Assembly (NCBI GenBank): GCA_035248685.1
Contig: DATFHF010000080.1
Location: 5,830-69,829, forward strand
Source of the DNA: Jatrophihabitans_A sp035248685
GTDB taxonomy: Bacteria > Actinomycetota > Actinomycetes > Mycobacteriales > Jatrophihabitantaceae
DNA length: 64,000 nucleotides
Direction of reading: 5' to 3'
A program made the translations under genes and the position numbers. This document shows, one piece after another, positions 1-8,652 of the stretch (positions are counted from its first letter, which is position 1; every line of letters starts with the position of its first letter). The notes beneath the pieces were generated by a model, which was not told the origin of the DNA, did no database searches, and was given only the letters and a program-made list of their open reading frames with translations.

Positions 1-1246
1 CCGCGAATGTCTTGCTTGTAATCGCGACGGTCAGCACGGCGACGCAAGGCAGGATAGCCGCCCTGCTGAAGACCAGTTCGATATGCGACTGCAGGCCAAT
101 CGCGGCGAAGAACAGCGGCAGCAGTACCCAGAGCGTGAAGCCCTCGATCGCCACACGAAAGTCCCGCACTAAGGCCGAGCCGCGCGGCATCACTAGTCCG
201 GCGAGGAAAGCTCCGAAGATGGCGTGGACGCCCAGCCAGTACGTCAATGACGCGCACCCCAACACAAATCCAGCGATCAACGCACCGGCCGACAAGCCGC
301 GGCCTCGCCGTTGCAGCATTCGCAGTGCTCGGGACAGAACCGGCCGGCCGACAAACCACATGGCAGCCGCGAACACGCACGTCGACGTGATGCTGCGGAT
401 GACGCCGAGCTGGGAGGTGTTGCGGACCTCTGCAACCACGATGGCCAGCAGGCACCACGCCGTGACGTCGCCGAAGCCTGCAGCGGCAAGAGCGGTCACC
501 CCCACCGGCGTTCTTTGCAATTCGGTGTCCTGGAGAATCCTGGCCAGCACCGGAAAGGCGGTCACGCTCATCGATAGGGCGACGAAGGCCAGGAACGCCC
601 GCTCGCTCACTCCTGCCGGCCAATACCGGTGCTGCAGGCTCAGTCCGAGCACCATGCCGAAACCGAGCGGGATCGCGATCGACGCATGACCCACCACCAC
701 CGCTCTACGTCTAACACGCCGCAGCATGCCCAACGGCAGTTCTATGCCGACAATGAACATGAAAAAGACGACGCCGAGTTGAGACACCGCGCTTACCATC
801 GACACAACACCTGCCGGGAACATCTGCCGTTCCAGGCTGGGCGTGGCGGTGCCGAGCACGGTTGGCCCGAGCAGCAGGCCGGCGGCGATCTCGCCAATGA
901 CCGGTGATAGCCGCAGTACTCGGCATGCCACACCCAGCAGCGCAGCCAACGCCACCACAACTGCGGTTGCCAGCAGCAGCCGATCGGACGGGTCCGTCAA
1001 GGGTGCCGCGACCGGCAGTGTGTCAGCCACCGCCGCCGGATGCTGGCCGCCCGATCGTACGAGCAGCAGCGCGGCCATGCCGGCCGGCAGCACCACAGTA
1101 AAGCCATAGACAACCGCACAATGCCGAAGTGAGGGGAAGCTGCGCGCCGACGAATCCTGCCCTGTTGGGCGTCCGGTCGTGACGGCTGGGCCGACCGGCA
1201 GGGCAAACGCTCGTTGTTCGCCGATCTCCTGTTGTTTCCTGGTCAT
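1..1246 (-). CDS. Cation/proton antiporter, CPA2 family (C-terminus outside the window)
   Basis: I translated this by hand from the reverse strand. It opens with an ATG at 1246 that overlaps the TGA of the upstream P450 (ATGA) and stays open to the left edge, so 415 codons are visible and the C-terminus is missing. The product is strongly hydrophobic, with repeated membrane segments. It carries stretches typical of Kef/NapA-type exchangers, for example SPVIGEIAAGLLLGPTVLG near residues 105-125 and VGIELPLGMLRR further on, then a later GAFLAGLVMPRG segment. The first 60 or so residues are polar before the first membrane helix. CPA2 antiporters of this kind occur in several actinomycete antibiotic clusters, where they are thought to help export or ion balance. 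Here it is the last visible gene of the halogenase operon, which is why I tie it to the cluster. The transported ion cannot be read from sequence. Confidence 0.85.
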   Translation of the reverse strand, partial: MTRKQQEIGEQRAFALPVGPAVTTGRPTGQDSSARSFPSLRHCAVVYGFTVVLPAGMAALLLVRSGGQHPAAVADTLPVAAPLTDPSDRLLLATAVVVALAALLGVACRVLRLSPVIGEIAAGLLLGPTVLGTATPSLERQMFPAGVVSMVSAVSQLGVVFFMFIVGIELPLGMLRRVRRRAVVVGHASIAIPLGFGMVLGLSLQHRYWPAGVSERAFLAFVALSMSVTAFPVLARILQDTELQRTPVGVTALAAAGFGDVTAWCLLAIVVAEVRNTSQLGVIRSITSTCVFAAAMWFVGRPVLSRALRMLQRRGRGLSAGALIAGFVLGCASLTYWLGVHAIFGAFLAGLVMPRGSALVRDFRVAIEGFTLWVLLPLFFAAIGLQSHIELVFSRAAILPCVAVLTVAITSKTFA

Positions 1247-2445
1247 TTTCTCTGCCGCGGGACCAGTCGAACCGGCAACCGCCGCAGACCCCAGGTGAAG
1301 TTCGACGCGTTGAACCGAGGTGCACCGGTGGGTTCGATGCGGTCGACTCGCTTGATGAACTCGGACAGGAACACGGTGAGTTCAAGGCGCGCCAGCCGCG
1401 ATCCGAGGCACAGGTGTCGCCCGGTGCCGAAAGTTAGATGCCGGTTCGGTGCGCGGCCGACGTTGAACTCGTCCGGCCGCTGGAAGACGGCCTCGTCCCG
1501 GTTGGCCGAACCGTTCCAAATCGTCACCCGATCCCCTGCCGCGATGCGCACCCCGTTGAGACGGACGGGACGCATCGCCGTCCGCATCGCATGCATGCCA
1601 GGCACCGTCCACCGCAGGATTTCCTCGACGGCTGGGGCCACACCACCCTCACCTGCCTCCACCAGCAACCGCCACTGGGTTGGGTGCTCGACGAAGGCAA
1701 GCACTCCCCCGGCGGCCGAGTACCTGGTCGTCTCGTTCGCCCCGGCTAGCACGCCGTTGCAGTTGAAGATGATCTCCTCGTCGGTGAGGCTACGTTCGAC
1801 GCCGTTGCGGTCGGCATGATCGTGCGCCACCCGGCTGACGAAATCGTCGCCGGGATGTACGCGCCGTTCGTCGAGCAGTTCGCTGAAATACAGAAAGATC
1901 TCCCCGTGCGCCGCCGAGCGGGCATCGTCGCTGCCCTCGAAGGCCTCGGTGGTGATCCGGCCGACCCAATCCCAGTCGGCCCTTGGCAACCCCATCAACG
2001 CGCACACGACGTAGTTCGGGATTCTTTTGGCCACATCGAGAAACTCGAGGTCATCGCCGACGACGCCGTCCAGGACGTCCCGCACCACCTGGCGTACCAG
2101 CATCTCCAGACGCGGCATCTCCGCCTGCCCGAACGGTCTGGACAGCACCCGCTTGAGTTCGGTGTGGCTCGGCGGGTCGGACACGATCAACATGCGTTGG
2201 GAGACTGCCGACACCGCGGCTGGGCTGCTGTCCAACCGCATCCCGTACCGGGAGCTAAAGATCTCGTGCTGGGTGTAGACCTCGACTACGTCGTGATACC
2301 GGGTCACTACCCAGAAGCCCGGACCGTCTGGTTCTGGGTGCCAGTGCACCGGGTCGTTGGCACGCAGCCACGCCAGCACCGGCCAGAATGCATTGTCGCG
2401 GAAGAGGGCCGTGGCCTTGAGGTCGACGGTTAGGTCAGTTTGCAT
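1243..2445 (-). CDS. Cytochrome P450 monooxygenase
   Basis: This is a 400-residue soluble bacterial P450 of normal length. The haem loop FGTGRHLCLG carries the Cys thiolate ligand, the K-helix ExxR is EEILR, and the I-helix reads AGANETTR, so the acid-alcohol pair (Glu-Thr) for oxygen activation is present. The start ATG at 2445 lies 11 bases inside the thioesterase gene, behind a GGGAG sequence, and its TGA overlaps the start of the antiporter, so it is translationally coupled on both sides. In this operon it is a tailoring enzyme, and hydroxylation or oxidative coupling of the peptide or of a carrier-bound amino acid is plausible. The sequence alone does not give the substrate. It is distinct from the second P450 at 8653-9930. 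Confidence 0.93.
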   Translation of the reverse strand: MQTDLTVDLKATALFRDNAFWPVLAWLRANDPVHWHPEPDGPGFWVVTRYHDVVEVYTQHEIFSSRYGMRLDSSPAAVSAVSQRMLIVSDPPSHTELKRVLSRPFGQAEMPRLEMLVRQVVRDVLDGVVGDDLEFLDVAKRIPNYVVCALMGLPRADWDWVGRITTEAFEGSDDARSAAHGEIFLYFSELLDERRVHPGDDFVSRVAHDHADRNGVERSLTDEEIIFNCNGVLAGANETTRYSAAGGVLAFVEHPTQWRLLVEAGEGGVAPAVEEILRWTVPGMHAMRTAMRPVRLNGVRIAAGDRVTIWNGSANRDEAVFQRPDEFNVGRAPNRHLTFGTGRHLCLGSRLARLELTVFLSEFIKRVDRIEPTGAPRFNASNFTWGLRRLPVRLVPRQRK

Positions 2446-3199
2446 CGATCATTGCTCCCGGGTCGAAGTGGGGCACCAGCAGGCCGCGCAGCTCATCGAG
2501 CAGGCCGGTGCCCGCGGACAGGTGATGGCCGCCCGGGAATTGCCGACGGAAGAAGCCGCTGCCCGTGTAACCGGCCCAGCCGTCGAGGTCCGCGCTGCTC
2601 ACGATTTCGTCACCGCTGCCGCCCCACGCGTGGATAGGGCAACCCACCCGTTCGCCGTGCGGGTCGACGTAGGTGAGTGACAGCTGCGCGTCCTGGCGTA
2701 GGACGTGAAGCATGAGTTCTCGGCTGTCCTCGTCGATGTCGTCCTCGCTGAGGCCACGCAGATCCAGCAGCCGACCCAACTCCGACTCGTTATCAACCAG
2801 GCCGCGACCGGCCCCGACCCAGGCGTGCGGCGGCCGGCAGGACGCCACCACCAGCGCGACTGGCCGGCGCCCTACGGAGTCCAACCGGCGGCATAGTTCG
2901 TACGCCAGCAGGCCGCCGAAGCTGTGGCCGTATAGCAGGGCCGGCCAGTGCGGCGGAAGCAACCGGGTCAGCTCGGATTCGACCGCATCGACCGCATCGC
3001 CGATCGTGGACGGCATGGGCTCGGTCCACCGATCCTCCCGGCCCGGCAGTTGCACGCCGATCGTGGAGATCGACGGGCCGAGCAGGGATTGCCAGCCTGC
3101 GTATTGACCGCAGCCCGACCCGGCCGGCGGGATACACAGCAGCACCGGATGGGCATCCGGTTCGGCATGCCAGGGGTGAAGCCAGCGCCGTGCGGTCAT
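2435..3199 (-). CDS. Type II thioesterase (editing hydrolase)
   Basis: A 254-residue alpha/beta hydrolase of the free-standing NRPS/PKS thioesterase family. The N-terminus has the family pattern LLCIPPAGSGCGQYAGW. The nucleophile elbow is GHSFGG, the Asp lies in a GSGDEIV segment and the His in PGGHHL, which completes the triad. The ATG at 3199 overlaps the TGA of the A-PCP gene by the ATGA arrangement; an upstream in-frame start would run deep into the A-PCP gene and can be ignored. Such enzymes remove misprimed or stalled acyl groups from carrier proteins. In pathways where an amino acid is modified on a stand-alone A-PCP, they can also release the modified amino acid. Lying directly behind the A-PCP didomain, it may do the latter job here, but that is inference. 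Confidence 0.93.
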   Translation of the reverse strand: MTARRWLHPWHAEPDAHPVLLCIPPAGSGCGQYAGWQSLLGPSISTIGVQLPGREDRWTEPMPSTIGDAVDAVESELTRLLPPHWPALLYGHSFGGLLAYELCRRLDSVGRRPVALVVASCRPPHAWVGAGRGLVDNESELGRLLDLRGLSEDDIDEDSRELMLHVLRQDAQLSLTYVDPHGERVGCPIHAWGGSGDEIVSSADLDGWAGYTGSGFFRRQFPGGHHLSAGTGLLDELRGLLVPHFDPGAMIDAN

Positions 3200-4965
3200 G
3201 GCCGAGCCCCGGTCGGACGTTCCGGAACGCCCGGCGGTTCCGCCGCACTCGCCAGGTCGGCCAGCTCGCGCGCGACGCCGGCCACGGTCGGGTTGGCCAG
3301 CAGGTGTTGCACGGACAGTCGCAAGCCGGTCCGCCGGCGCAACGCGGTGACCGCCCGGGCAGCCAGCAGGGAATGGCCACCGAGTTCGAAGAAGTTGGCA
3401 TCGACGTCGACCACCGGTCGGGCTAGCAGCTCGCTCCACACTTCGCTGACCAGCCGCTGCCGCTCGTCGGCCGGACGCGCCCCGGACTCCGTGGCCGTCG
3501 AGTCGGCCAGCCTGGCCAACGCATGCCGGTCCACCTTGCCGTGGGTGGTGATCGGAACGGTCGGGATGGCGATCACCGCGGCCGGTGCCATGTGCGCCGG
3601 CAGGGCGGCCAGGCAGCGGGTTCGCACCCTGGACACGCAGTCGTCTCGGGCTACCCCGGGCGCCGGGACTACGGCAAGCGCAAGTGCCTCGCGAGACGGG
3701 GTCAGGAAGGCGGCGGCGCCCTGCACTCCGGTGACGGACAGGGCGGTCCGTTCCAGCTCGGCAAGTTCAACCCGGAAGCCACGGATCTTGACCTGGGTGT
3801 CCGCTCGGCCCCGGTACTCCAACTGCCCGTCCGGACGGATGGCAACCAAGTCGCCGGTTCGGTAGATCCGGCTGCCGTGGGCCGTGGGATCGGGCAGGAA
3901 CCGTTCGGCAGTCAGCTCCGGCCGGTTGTGGTAGCCCAACGCGACCGCCTCGCCCCCTACGTATAGTTCCCCGGTCGTCCCGATCGGCACCGGCCGAAGC
4001 GTCGGGTCGAGCACCTGTACCGAGTAGCCGGGCAACGGACGACCGATGGTCGACGGGTCGTCACCCCGTGCGGAGTCGGCCCAGGTCGCGGCGATCGTGG
4101 CCTCGGTCGGGCCGTACACGTTGAGCAGTCGCCGCCCGGCGGCGAACTTGCCGGATAGTTCGGCGGGTACCGGTTCGCCTGCGACGACGAGCACTTCCGC
4201 GCCGTCTACCGCGTCGCCCAGGGTGGCGAGCAGGGATGGGGTGAGGCAGACGGTGCGGGGTGCGGTCGAGGCGATCTGATCTGGCAGTTCAGCCAGCGCG
4301 TCGCCGGTGGTATCCAGGATGGCCATCCCCTGCCCGTACATCAGGTAGAGCAGGGCGCACCACAACCAGCCGTCGAATGCTGGGGAAACCAGGTTCACTC
4401 CGAACCCGCCTGCTGGCAGATCCAGGGTTTGCAGCGCGGTGAGAAAGACGTCCAGGGACCGGTAGCCGATCGTGACCCCCTTCGGCCAGCCGGTCGTCCC
4501 GGAGGTGTAGATGATGTAGGCGCAGGACAGCGGCGCGACCGGGGTTGGCTCGTCTACAGCATCGATATCGTCAGCGGTCACCGCATCGACGGTGACCAGG
4601 CGGACGCCGCGCGGCAGGGAGATCTCAGGGTCGTTGCTGAGCAGCACCCGGATGCCTGCGTCGGTCCGGATGAAGTCGCGCCGATCAGCTGGGTCGCCTA
4701 CCGACAGCGGCACTGCGGTCGCGCCGAGCCACCACACCGCGAGCAGGCCGGGCAGCGACCATCGCGAGCGGTCCAGAAGGAGGCCGACGGGCACGCCGGC
4801 GTCCGCCCCAGCCCGACGGAGCGCTCCGGCCAGGGTCCTGACGCTGATCAGCAACTCCGCGAACGTCAGCTCACCGTCCGGTGCCCGAACCGCGGTCGCG
4901 GACGGCCGTTCGACCGACCATCTATGGACCGCGGCGAACAGCCCCTCCGCTGCCGAGTTGGTCAT
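3196..4965 (-). CDS. Stand-alone NRPS adenylation-carrier didomain (A-PCP)
   Basis: A 589-residue protein. The adenylation domain fills about residues 1-500, with YTSGTTGWPKG (A3), NVYGPTEAT (A5), GELYVGG, YRTGD (A7) and HGKVDR (A10). A carrier domain follows with FFELGGHSL, the phosphopantetheine Ser being residue 532. There is no condensation or thioesterase domain. My hand-read specificity positions are D-G-W-C-V-A-V-I-A-K; the Asp, Trp and Ala positions fit an aromatic alpha-amino acid. Next to a tryptophan halogenase the likely substrate is (halo)tryptophan, but I do not know an exact match to this code. The start ATG at 4965 sits behind AAGGGAGAAGG and overlaps the flavin reductase stop. 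Free A-PCP proteins usually hold an amino acid for modification, often beta-hydroxylation by a P450. Confidence 0.93.
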   Translation of the reverse strand: MTNSAAEGLFAAVHRWSVERPSATAVRAPDGELTFAELLISVRTLAGALRRAGADAGVPVGLLLDRSRWSLPGLLAVWWLGATAVPLSVGDPADRRDFIRTDAGIRVLLSNDPEISLPRGVRLVTVDAVTADDIDAVDEPTPVAPLSCAYIIYTSGTTGWPKGVTIGYRSLDVFLTALQTLDLPAGGFGVNLVSPAFDGWLWCALLYLMYGQGMAILDTTGDALAELPDQIASTAPRTVCLTPSLLATLGDAVDGAEVLVVAGEPVPAELSGKFAAGRRLLNVYGPTEATIAATWADSARGDDPSTIGRPLPGYSVQVLDPTLRPVPIGTTGELYVGGEAVALGYHNRPELTAERFLPDPTAHGSRIYRTGDLVAIRPDGQLEYRGRADTQVKIRGFRVELAELERTALSVTGVQGAAAFLTPSREALALAVVPAPGVARDDCVSRVRTRCLAALPAHMAPAAVIAIPTVPITTHGKVDRHALARLADSTATESGARPADERQRLVSEVWSELLARPVVDVDANFFELGGHSLLAARAVTALRRRTGLRLSVQHLLANPTVAGVARELADLASAAEPPGVPERPTGARP

Positions 4966-5582
4966 GGCGCCTTCTCCCTTCGCGGTGGGTCCGGTAGCGA
5001 GGCAGCTGGGCACGCCGGTGTCGGTGGCTCGATCGGATTCCAGGCGCTGAAGCGACGCAGCCCGTAGAGCAGCGGCGGGGCTTGGCGCTGCAGCACGCAT
5101 CCGACTCGGCCGAACAGCACGGCGTGGTCGCCGACCTCGATCGACTCGATGACCACGCAGTCAGCCACCGCGAACGCATCCCTGGTGAGCCAAGGCAGAC
5201 CGGATGGGGAGACCGCCCACGGCACTCGGGCGAACCGGTCACCGACCGGGCCAGCGAACAGTTCGGCCGTTGCTTGGGCCGCGCTTCGCAGCAGATTGAC
5301 TGCGAACGCCCCGCGCCGCCGAACCGTCGCCTCGGTTCGGCTGCCCAGCCGCAGGCAGATCAGTAGCACCGGAGGCGCCAGGGTCACGCTGGTCAGTGAC
5401 GAGCAGGTCATGCCGAACGGGTGCCCCGACTCGTCGCTGGCTGTCACGACGGCCACCCCGGTCGGAAAGGCGCTCATCAGCGCCCGGTACTGCTCGACGG
5501 TGGCCGCCGCGGGACGGGCGGTGGGCTCCACCGTGGTCCCCGATCCGTCAAGCCGAACCGTGCAGCACTCGCAGATACTCAT
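4962..5582 (-). CDS. Flavin reductase, split-barrel family, probable halogenase partner
   Basis: A 206-residue protein of the FMN-binding split-barrel flavin reductase family. Family signatures are FPTGVAVVTA near residue 40, the segment GMTCSSLTSVTLAPP, and the highly conserved GDHAVLFGRV near residue 155. It would reduce free FAD or FMN with NAD(P)H and supply it to the adjacent FAD-dependent tryptophan halogenase, as PrnF and RebF do. The ATG at 5582 lies 35 bases inside the halogenase gene. A shorter start is possible because the first 30 residues are weakly conserved. Its TGA overlaps the ATG of the A-PCP gene. It could also serve other flavin users in the cluster, such as the two luciferase-like enzymes. 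Confidence 0.92.
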   Translation of the reverse strand: MSICECCTVRLDGSGTTVEPTARPAAATVEQYRALMSAFPTGVAVVTASDESGHPFGMTCSSLTSVTLAPPVLLICLRLGSRTEATVRRRGAFAVNLLRSAAQATAELFAGPVGDRFARVPWAVSPSGLPWLTRDAFAVADCVVIESIEVGDHAVLFGRVGCVLQRQAPPLLYGLRRFSAWNPIEPPTPACPAASLPDPPRREKAP

Positions 5583-7140
5583 AGTTCGACGGCAGGGAGG
5601 CCGTCATCTCGGCTTGTTGCTGCTTGATCCGGGTCAGCTGGGCTGCGGCGGCCTGGCTTGCCGCTGGCTTGTGCGCGATGGCCGGAAGTGGGTTGTCTGG
5701 TAGCAGACCCAAGCCGCTGAAGATGCAGTAGTAGCTGCCGTTGGTCCAGAAGTTGTGAAACTCGGCCTCGAAGTTCCCGTAGTAGGTGCCTTCGTCAGTG
5801 GTGGGCGCGTCGAAGGGCAGACCGGCCCGGTACATTGCGATCTTCTCGCGGATGCTGTCGGCCAAGGTGAGTTCCTTGTTCGCCTGCCAGAACGGGGTGT
5901 CGGTGCGCGGCGACAGGTAGAAGTGTGCCTGGATGAAGTCGCGCGTGCTGTCGAACATGGTCTCTATCTCGCGGTTGAACTGATCCCGCAGCACTGGGTC
6001 GAACCGCCGGTCCGGGAAGTGCTTGACCAGTTGATAGATAGCCGCGTAGATGAAGTAGATTCCGGTCGACTCAAGGGGCTCCAGGAACACCGAGGACAGC
6101 CCGATTCCGACGCAGTTTTTGACCCATGATCGCCGGTTGCGGCCGACCCTGAACCGAATCTGGTTGAGCTCGGTTCGCTCGGGATCGAATCCCCATAGCC
6201 GAGCGAACTCCAGCGTGGCGTCGTCCCGGGAGACGAACTTGCTGGAGAACACGTAGCCGGTGCCAAACCGGCCGAGCATCGGGATTCGCCAGGTCCAGCC
6301 GTGCCGCATCGCGATCGCTGAGGTGAACGGTTCGACGCCGTGGGCCTCGTCGTCGTGGCGGATGGCCGTCGCCACCGCGCTGTCGCACAGCAGGTGATCG
6401 CTCATATCGATGAAGGGCTCCCCCATCACCTCGTTCATGAGCAGGCTTCGGAAGCCGGAGCAGTCGATGAACAGGTCACCCTCGAGCGGCTGGCCACCGG
6501 TAGTGCGCAGGCCGGTGATGAAGCCGCGCTCATCCAGATCGACCGTGCTCATTTCGTCCTGGACGTGGATTACGCCTTGCTTCTCCACGGCGAAGCGGCG
6601 TAGGAAGTCGGCCACCAGCGCGGCGTCGAAGTGCCAGGCGTAGTTGGTGGCGGGTCGGCCGTCCGGCCACCGCGGTGCGCGCAGGGTGTCCATCATCGCC
6701 GGCTCTTTGAAGCAGGCATAGTCGAAAGGCTCGGTCGTCTCACCGGCCAGGCGCTGGGCCGACCAGTAGTGCGACAAGGGGATCTGGTCCACCGCGGGCA
6801 GCAGCCCGAAGGGGTGGAAGAACTGGTCGCGCCGTCCCTGGTACGGCTGGGGCGTTGGGTCGCTGTCGCCTGGCGTACGCCAGTTGATGAACTTGACTGC
6901 GATCTTGAACGCGGCGTTGCACTCGCGCATCCAGTCGTCCTCGGCGATGCCCAGGTAGGCGAAGAAGGCTCGATGCAGGTTCGGCACGGTGGCCTCGCCC
7001 ACCCCGATCCGCGGGATGGTGGGGGCCTCCAGCACGGTGATCTTCACACTGCCCTGTAGGGCTTTGCCCAGGTAGGCCGCGGTCATCCAACCGGCCGTGC
7101 CGCCGCCCAGGATGACAACGCTGCTGATGCGTTGGTCCAC
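5548..7140 (-). CDS. FAD-dependent tryptophan halogenase (PrnA/RebH type)
   Basis: A 530-residue protein that recalls PrnA/RebH almost throughout. GGGTAGWM at residues 12-19 binds FAD. The catalytic Lys is residue 79, in AFKIAVKFINW, at the same number as Lys79 of PrnA. The second catalytic residue is the Glu in PLESTG (about residue 357, equivalent to PrnA Glu346). The WxWxIP halogenase signature is present as GWTWRIP, and the C-terminal FWTNGSYYC segment matches the Trp-binding strand of the free-tryptophan halogenases. It should halogenate the indole ring of free Trp using FADH2, O2 and chloride or bromide. Whether at C5, C6 or C7 is not decidable by eye, though general similarity is to the 7-halogenases. 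The start is GTG at 7140 with GAAGGGG upstream. It lies between an ALDH and its reductase. Confidence 0.96.
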   Translation of the reverse strand: MDQRISSVVILGGGTAGWMTAAYLGKALQGSVKITVLEAPTIPRIGVGEATVPNLHRAFFAYLGIAEDDWMRECNAAFKIAVKFINWRTPGDSDPTPQPYQGRRDQFFHPFGLLPAVDQIPLSHYWSAQRLAGETTEPFDYACFKEPAMMDTLRAPRWPDGRPATNYAWHFDAALVADFLRRFAVEKQGVIHVQDEMSTVDLDERGFITGLRTTGGQPLEGDLFIDCSGFRSLLMNEVMGEPFIDMSDHLLCDSAVATAIRHDDEAHGVEPFTSAIAMRHGWTWRIPMLGRFGTGYVFSSKFVSRDDATLEFARLWGFDPERTELNQIRFRVGRNRRSWVKNCVGIGLSSVFLEPLESTGIYFIYAAIYQLVKHFPDRRFDPVLRDQFNREIETMFDSTRDFIQAHFYLSPRTDTPFWQANKELTLADSIREKIAMYRAGLPFDAPTTDEGTYYGNFEAEFHNFWTNGSYYCIFSGLGLLPDNPLPAIAHKPAASQAAAAQLTRIKQQQAEMTASLPSNYEYLRVLHGSA

Positions 7141-7168
7141 AGTATGCCCCTTCAGCCCGCGAGATTGG

Positions 7169-8641
7169 TCAGTTGGTGTCGTGCAATCGCGGTCCTACCG
7201 GCGCGGTCGTGTCGGTCGGCAGTTGCATGGACTTGATCTCACAGAATCCGTCGAGGCCCTCGATGCCGCATTCTCGGCCGATGCCGGACTGCTTGACCCC
7301 ACCGAACGGCGCGATCACGTTGAACGGTCCCCCGTTGATGTCGACCAGGCCGGTGCGCAGCCGACGGGCGAACCGCTGCGCCCGCTCGCTGTCCGCCGAC
7401 CAGACGGCGCCGTGCAGTCCGTATGGTGTGCCGTTGGCCATCCGGACAGCATCGTCGGCGTCGCGGTAGGCCATGATGGCCAGCACCGGACCGAAGATTT
7501 CCTCCTGTGCGATCGTCATCTTCTCCTCGACATGGCCGAAGACGGTTGGTCGCACGTAGTAGCCGCGGTCGAAACCGGCCGGCCGGCCGGGACCGCCGAC
7601 GGCTAGCTCGGCACCTTCTTCGATGCCGCTCTCCACGTATCCGTTGACCCGGGCGAATGCTGCGGCGGATACCAGCGGGCCGAGATCGGTCGACTCCTCC
7701 GCAGGTGGCCCGATCCGGTAGCGGGCGGCGTGCCCTACCGCAATCGCAACCGCCTCGTCGTGGCGGTCCGCGGGCACCAGCAGCCGGCTCCACTGCAGGC
7801 AGGTCTGGCCGGTGTTGAAGCAGGCCTGGTCGACCGTGGCTCGGACTGCGGACGGCAGATCGGCATCGTCGAGCAGCACGCTGGCGTTCTTGCCGCCCAG
7901 TTCGAGGTGTACCCGTTTCAGCGGATCGGCGCCGAGTGCGGCGACCTGACGTCCTGCCCGGGTTGAGCCGGTCAGCGAGATCAGGTCGACGTCGGGGTGG
8001 CGGGCCAGTTCGGCACCCACCACCGGTCCCTCGCCGACTACCAGGTTGAAGACGCCCGGCGGCAGGTCACAGTCCGCGATCACCTCAGCCAGCAGGTAGG
8101 CGTGCAGCGGCGTGAGCTCGCTAGGCTTGTGCACGACCGTGCAGCCGGTGAGCAGAGCCGGAACGATCTTCTGCAGCGTGAGCAGCAGTGGCACGTTCCA
8201 CGGCGTCACGGTGGCGACCACACCAACCGGTTCCCTGACCACCAGGGAGTTGCCGGCCCGTCGCTCAAACGGGAATTGGCCGGCGATGTCGAGGAACGAC
8301 TCTGCCATGCCCAGCGCCAGCCCAACCTGCGCCCGACGGGCCATCGTGATCGGCGCGCCGACCTCCCGGCTGATCAGGCCGGCCATCTCCTCAGCGCGGG
8401 CGGCCAAACCGGCCAGCAACCGCTGAACGGCTTCCATGCGGGCCGGCAGCGGCGTGGTCGACCATCGAGGAAAGGCCAGCCTGGCCGCCGCGACCGCGCG
8501 TCGCGCGTCGCTGACAGTGCCGGCAGGGACGCTGCCGATGGATTCTTCGGTGCTCGGGTCGATGACATCGATAGCCGTGTCGGTATCCGATGGAACGAGA
8601 TCTCCGCCGATCCAGTGACTGTCGAACGAGGTGCTGATCAT
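7169..8641 (-). CDS. NAD(P)-dependent aldehyde dehydrogenase
   Basis: A 490-residue class 3 ALDH-superfamily enzyme of normal length. TVTPWNVP (cofactor-binding strand), LTGSTRAG, the general-base Glu in LELGGKN and the catalytic Cys in FNTGQTC are all present, as is the EEIFGPV segment. I set the start at ATG 8641 because GAGGGGAGA precedes it closely; a longer in-frame opening would overlap the upstream P450 by over 100 bases. The sequence most recalls benzaldehyde/vanillin-type and broad-range dehydrogenases. In this operon an aldehyde of the indole pathway is the likely substrate, for example an indole-3-carbaldehyde formed by cleavage of beta-hydroxytryptophan, giving the carboxylate. 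That role is inference from context. Confidence 0.93.
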   Translation of the reverse strand: MISTSFDSHWIGGDLVPSDTDTAIDVIDPSTEESIGSVPAGTVSDARRAVAAARLAFPRWSTTPLPARMEAVQRLLAGLAARAEEMAGLISREVGAPITMARRAQVGLALGMAESFLDIAGQFPFERRAGNSLVVREPVGVVATVTPWNVPLLLTLQKIVPALLTGCTVVHKPSELTPLHAYLLAEVIADCDLPPGVFNLVVGEGPVVGAELARHPDVDLISLTGSTRAGRQVAALGADPLKRVHLELGGKNASVLLDDADLPSAVRATVDQACFNTGQTCLQWSRLLVPADRHDEAVAIAVGHAARYRIGPPAEESTDLGPLVSAAAFARVNGYVESGIEEGAELAVGGPGRPAGFDRGYYVRPTVFGHVEEKMTIAQEEIFGPVLAIMAYRDADDAVRMANGTPYGLHGAVWSADSERAQRFARRLRTGLVDINGGPFNVIAPFGGVKQSGIGRECGIEGLDGFCEIKSMQLPTDTTAPVGPRLHDTN

Positions 8642-8652
8642 GCCGTCTCCCC

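Noticed and set aside
12..1109. Forward-strand open frames over the first kilobase
   Set aside because: They are antisense to the hydrophobic antiporter gene. Their composition is Ser/Arg/Pro-rich without domain features, while the reverse frame has a clear membrane protein with a coupled start.
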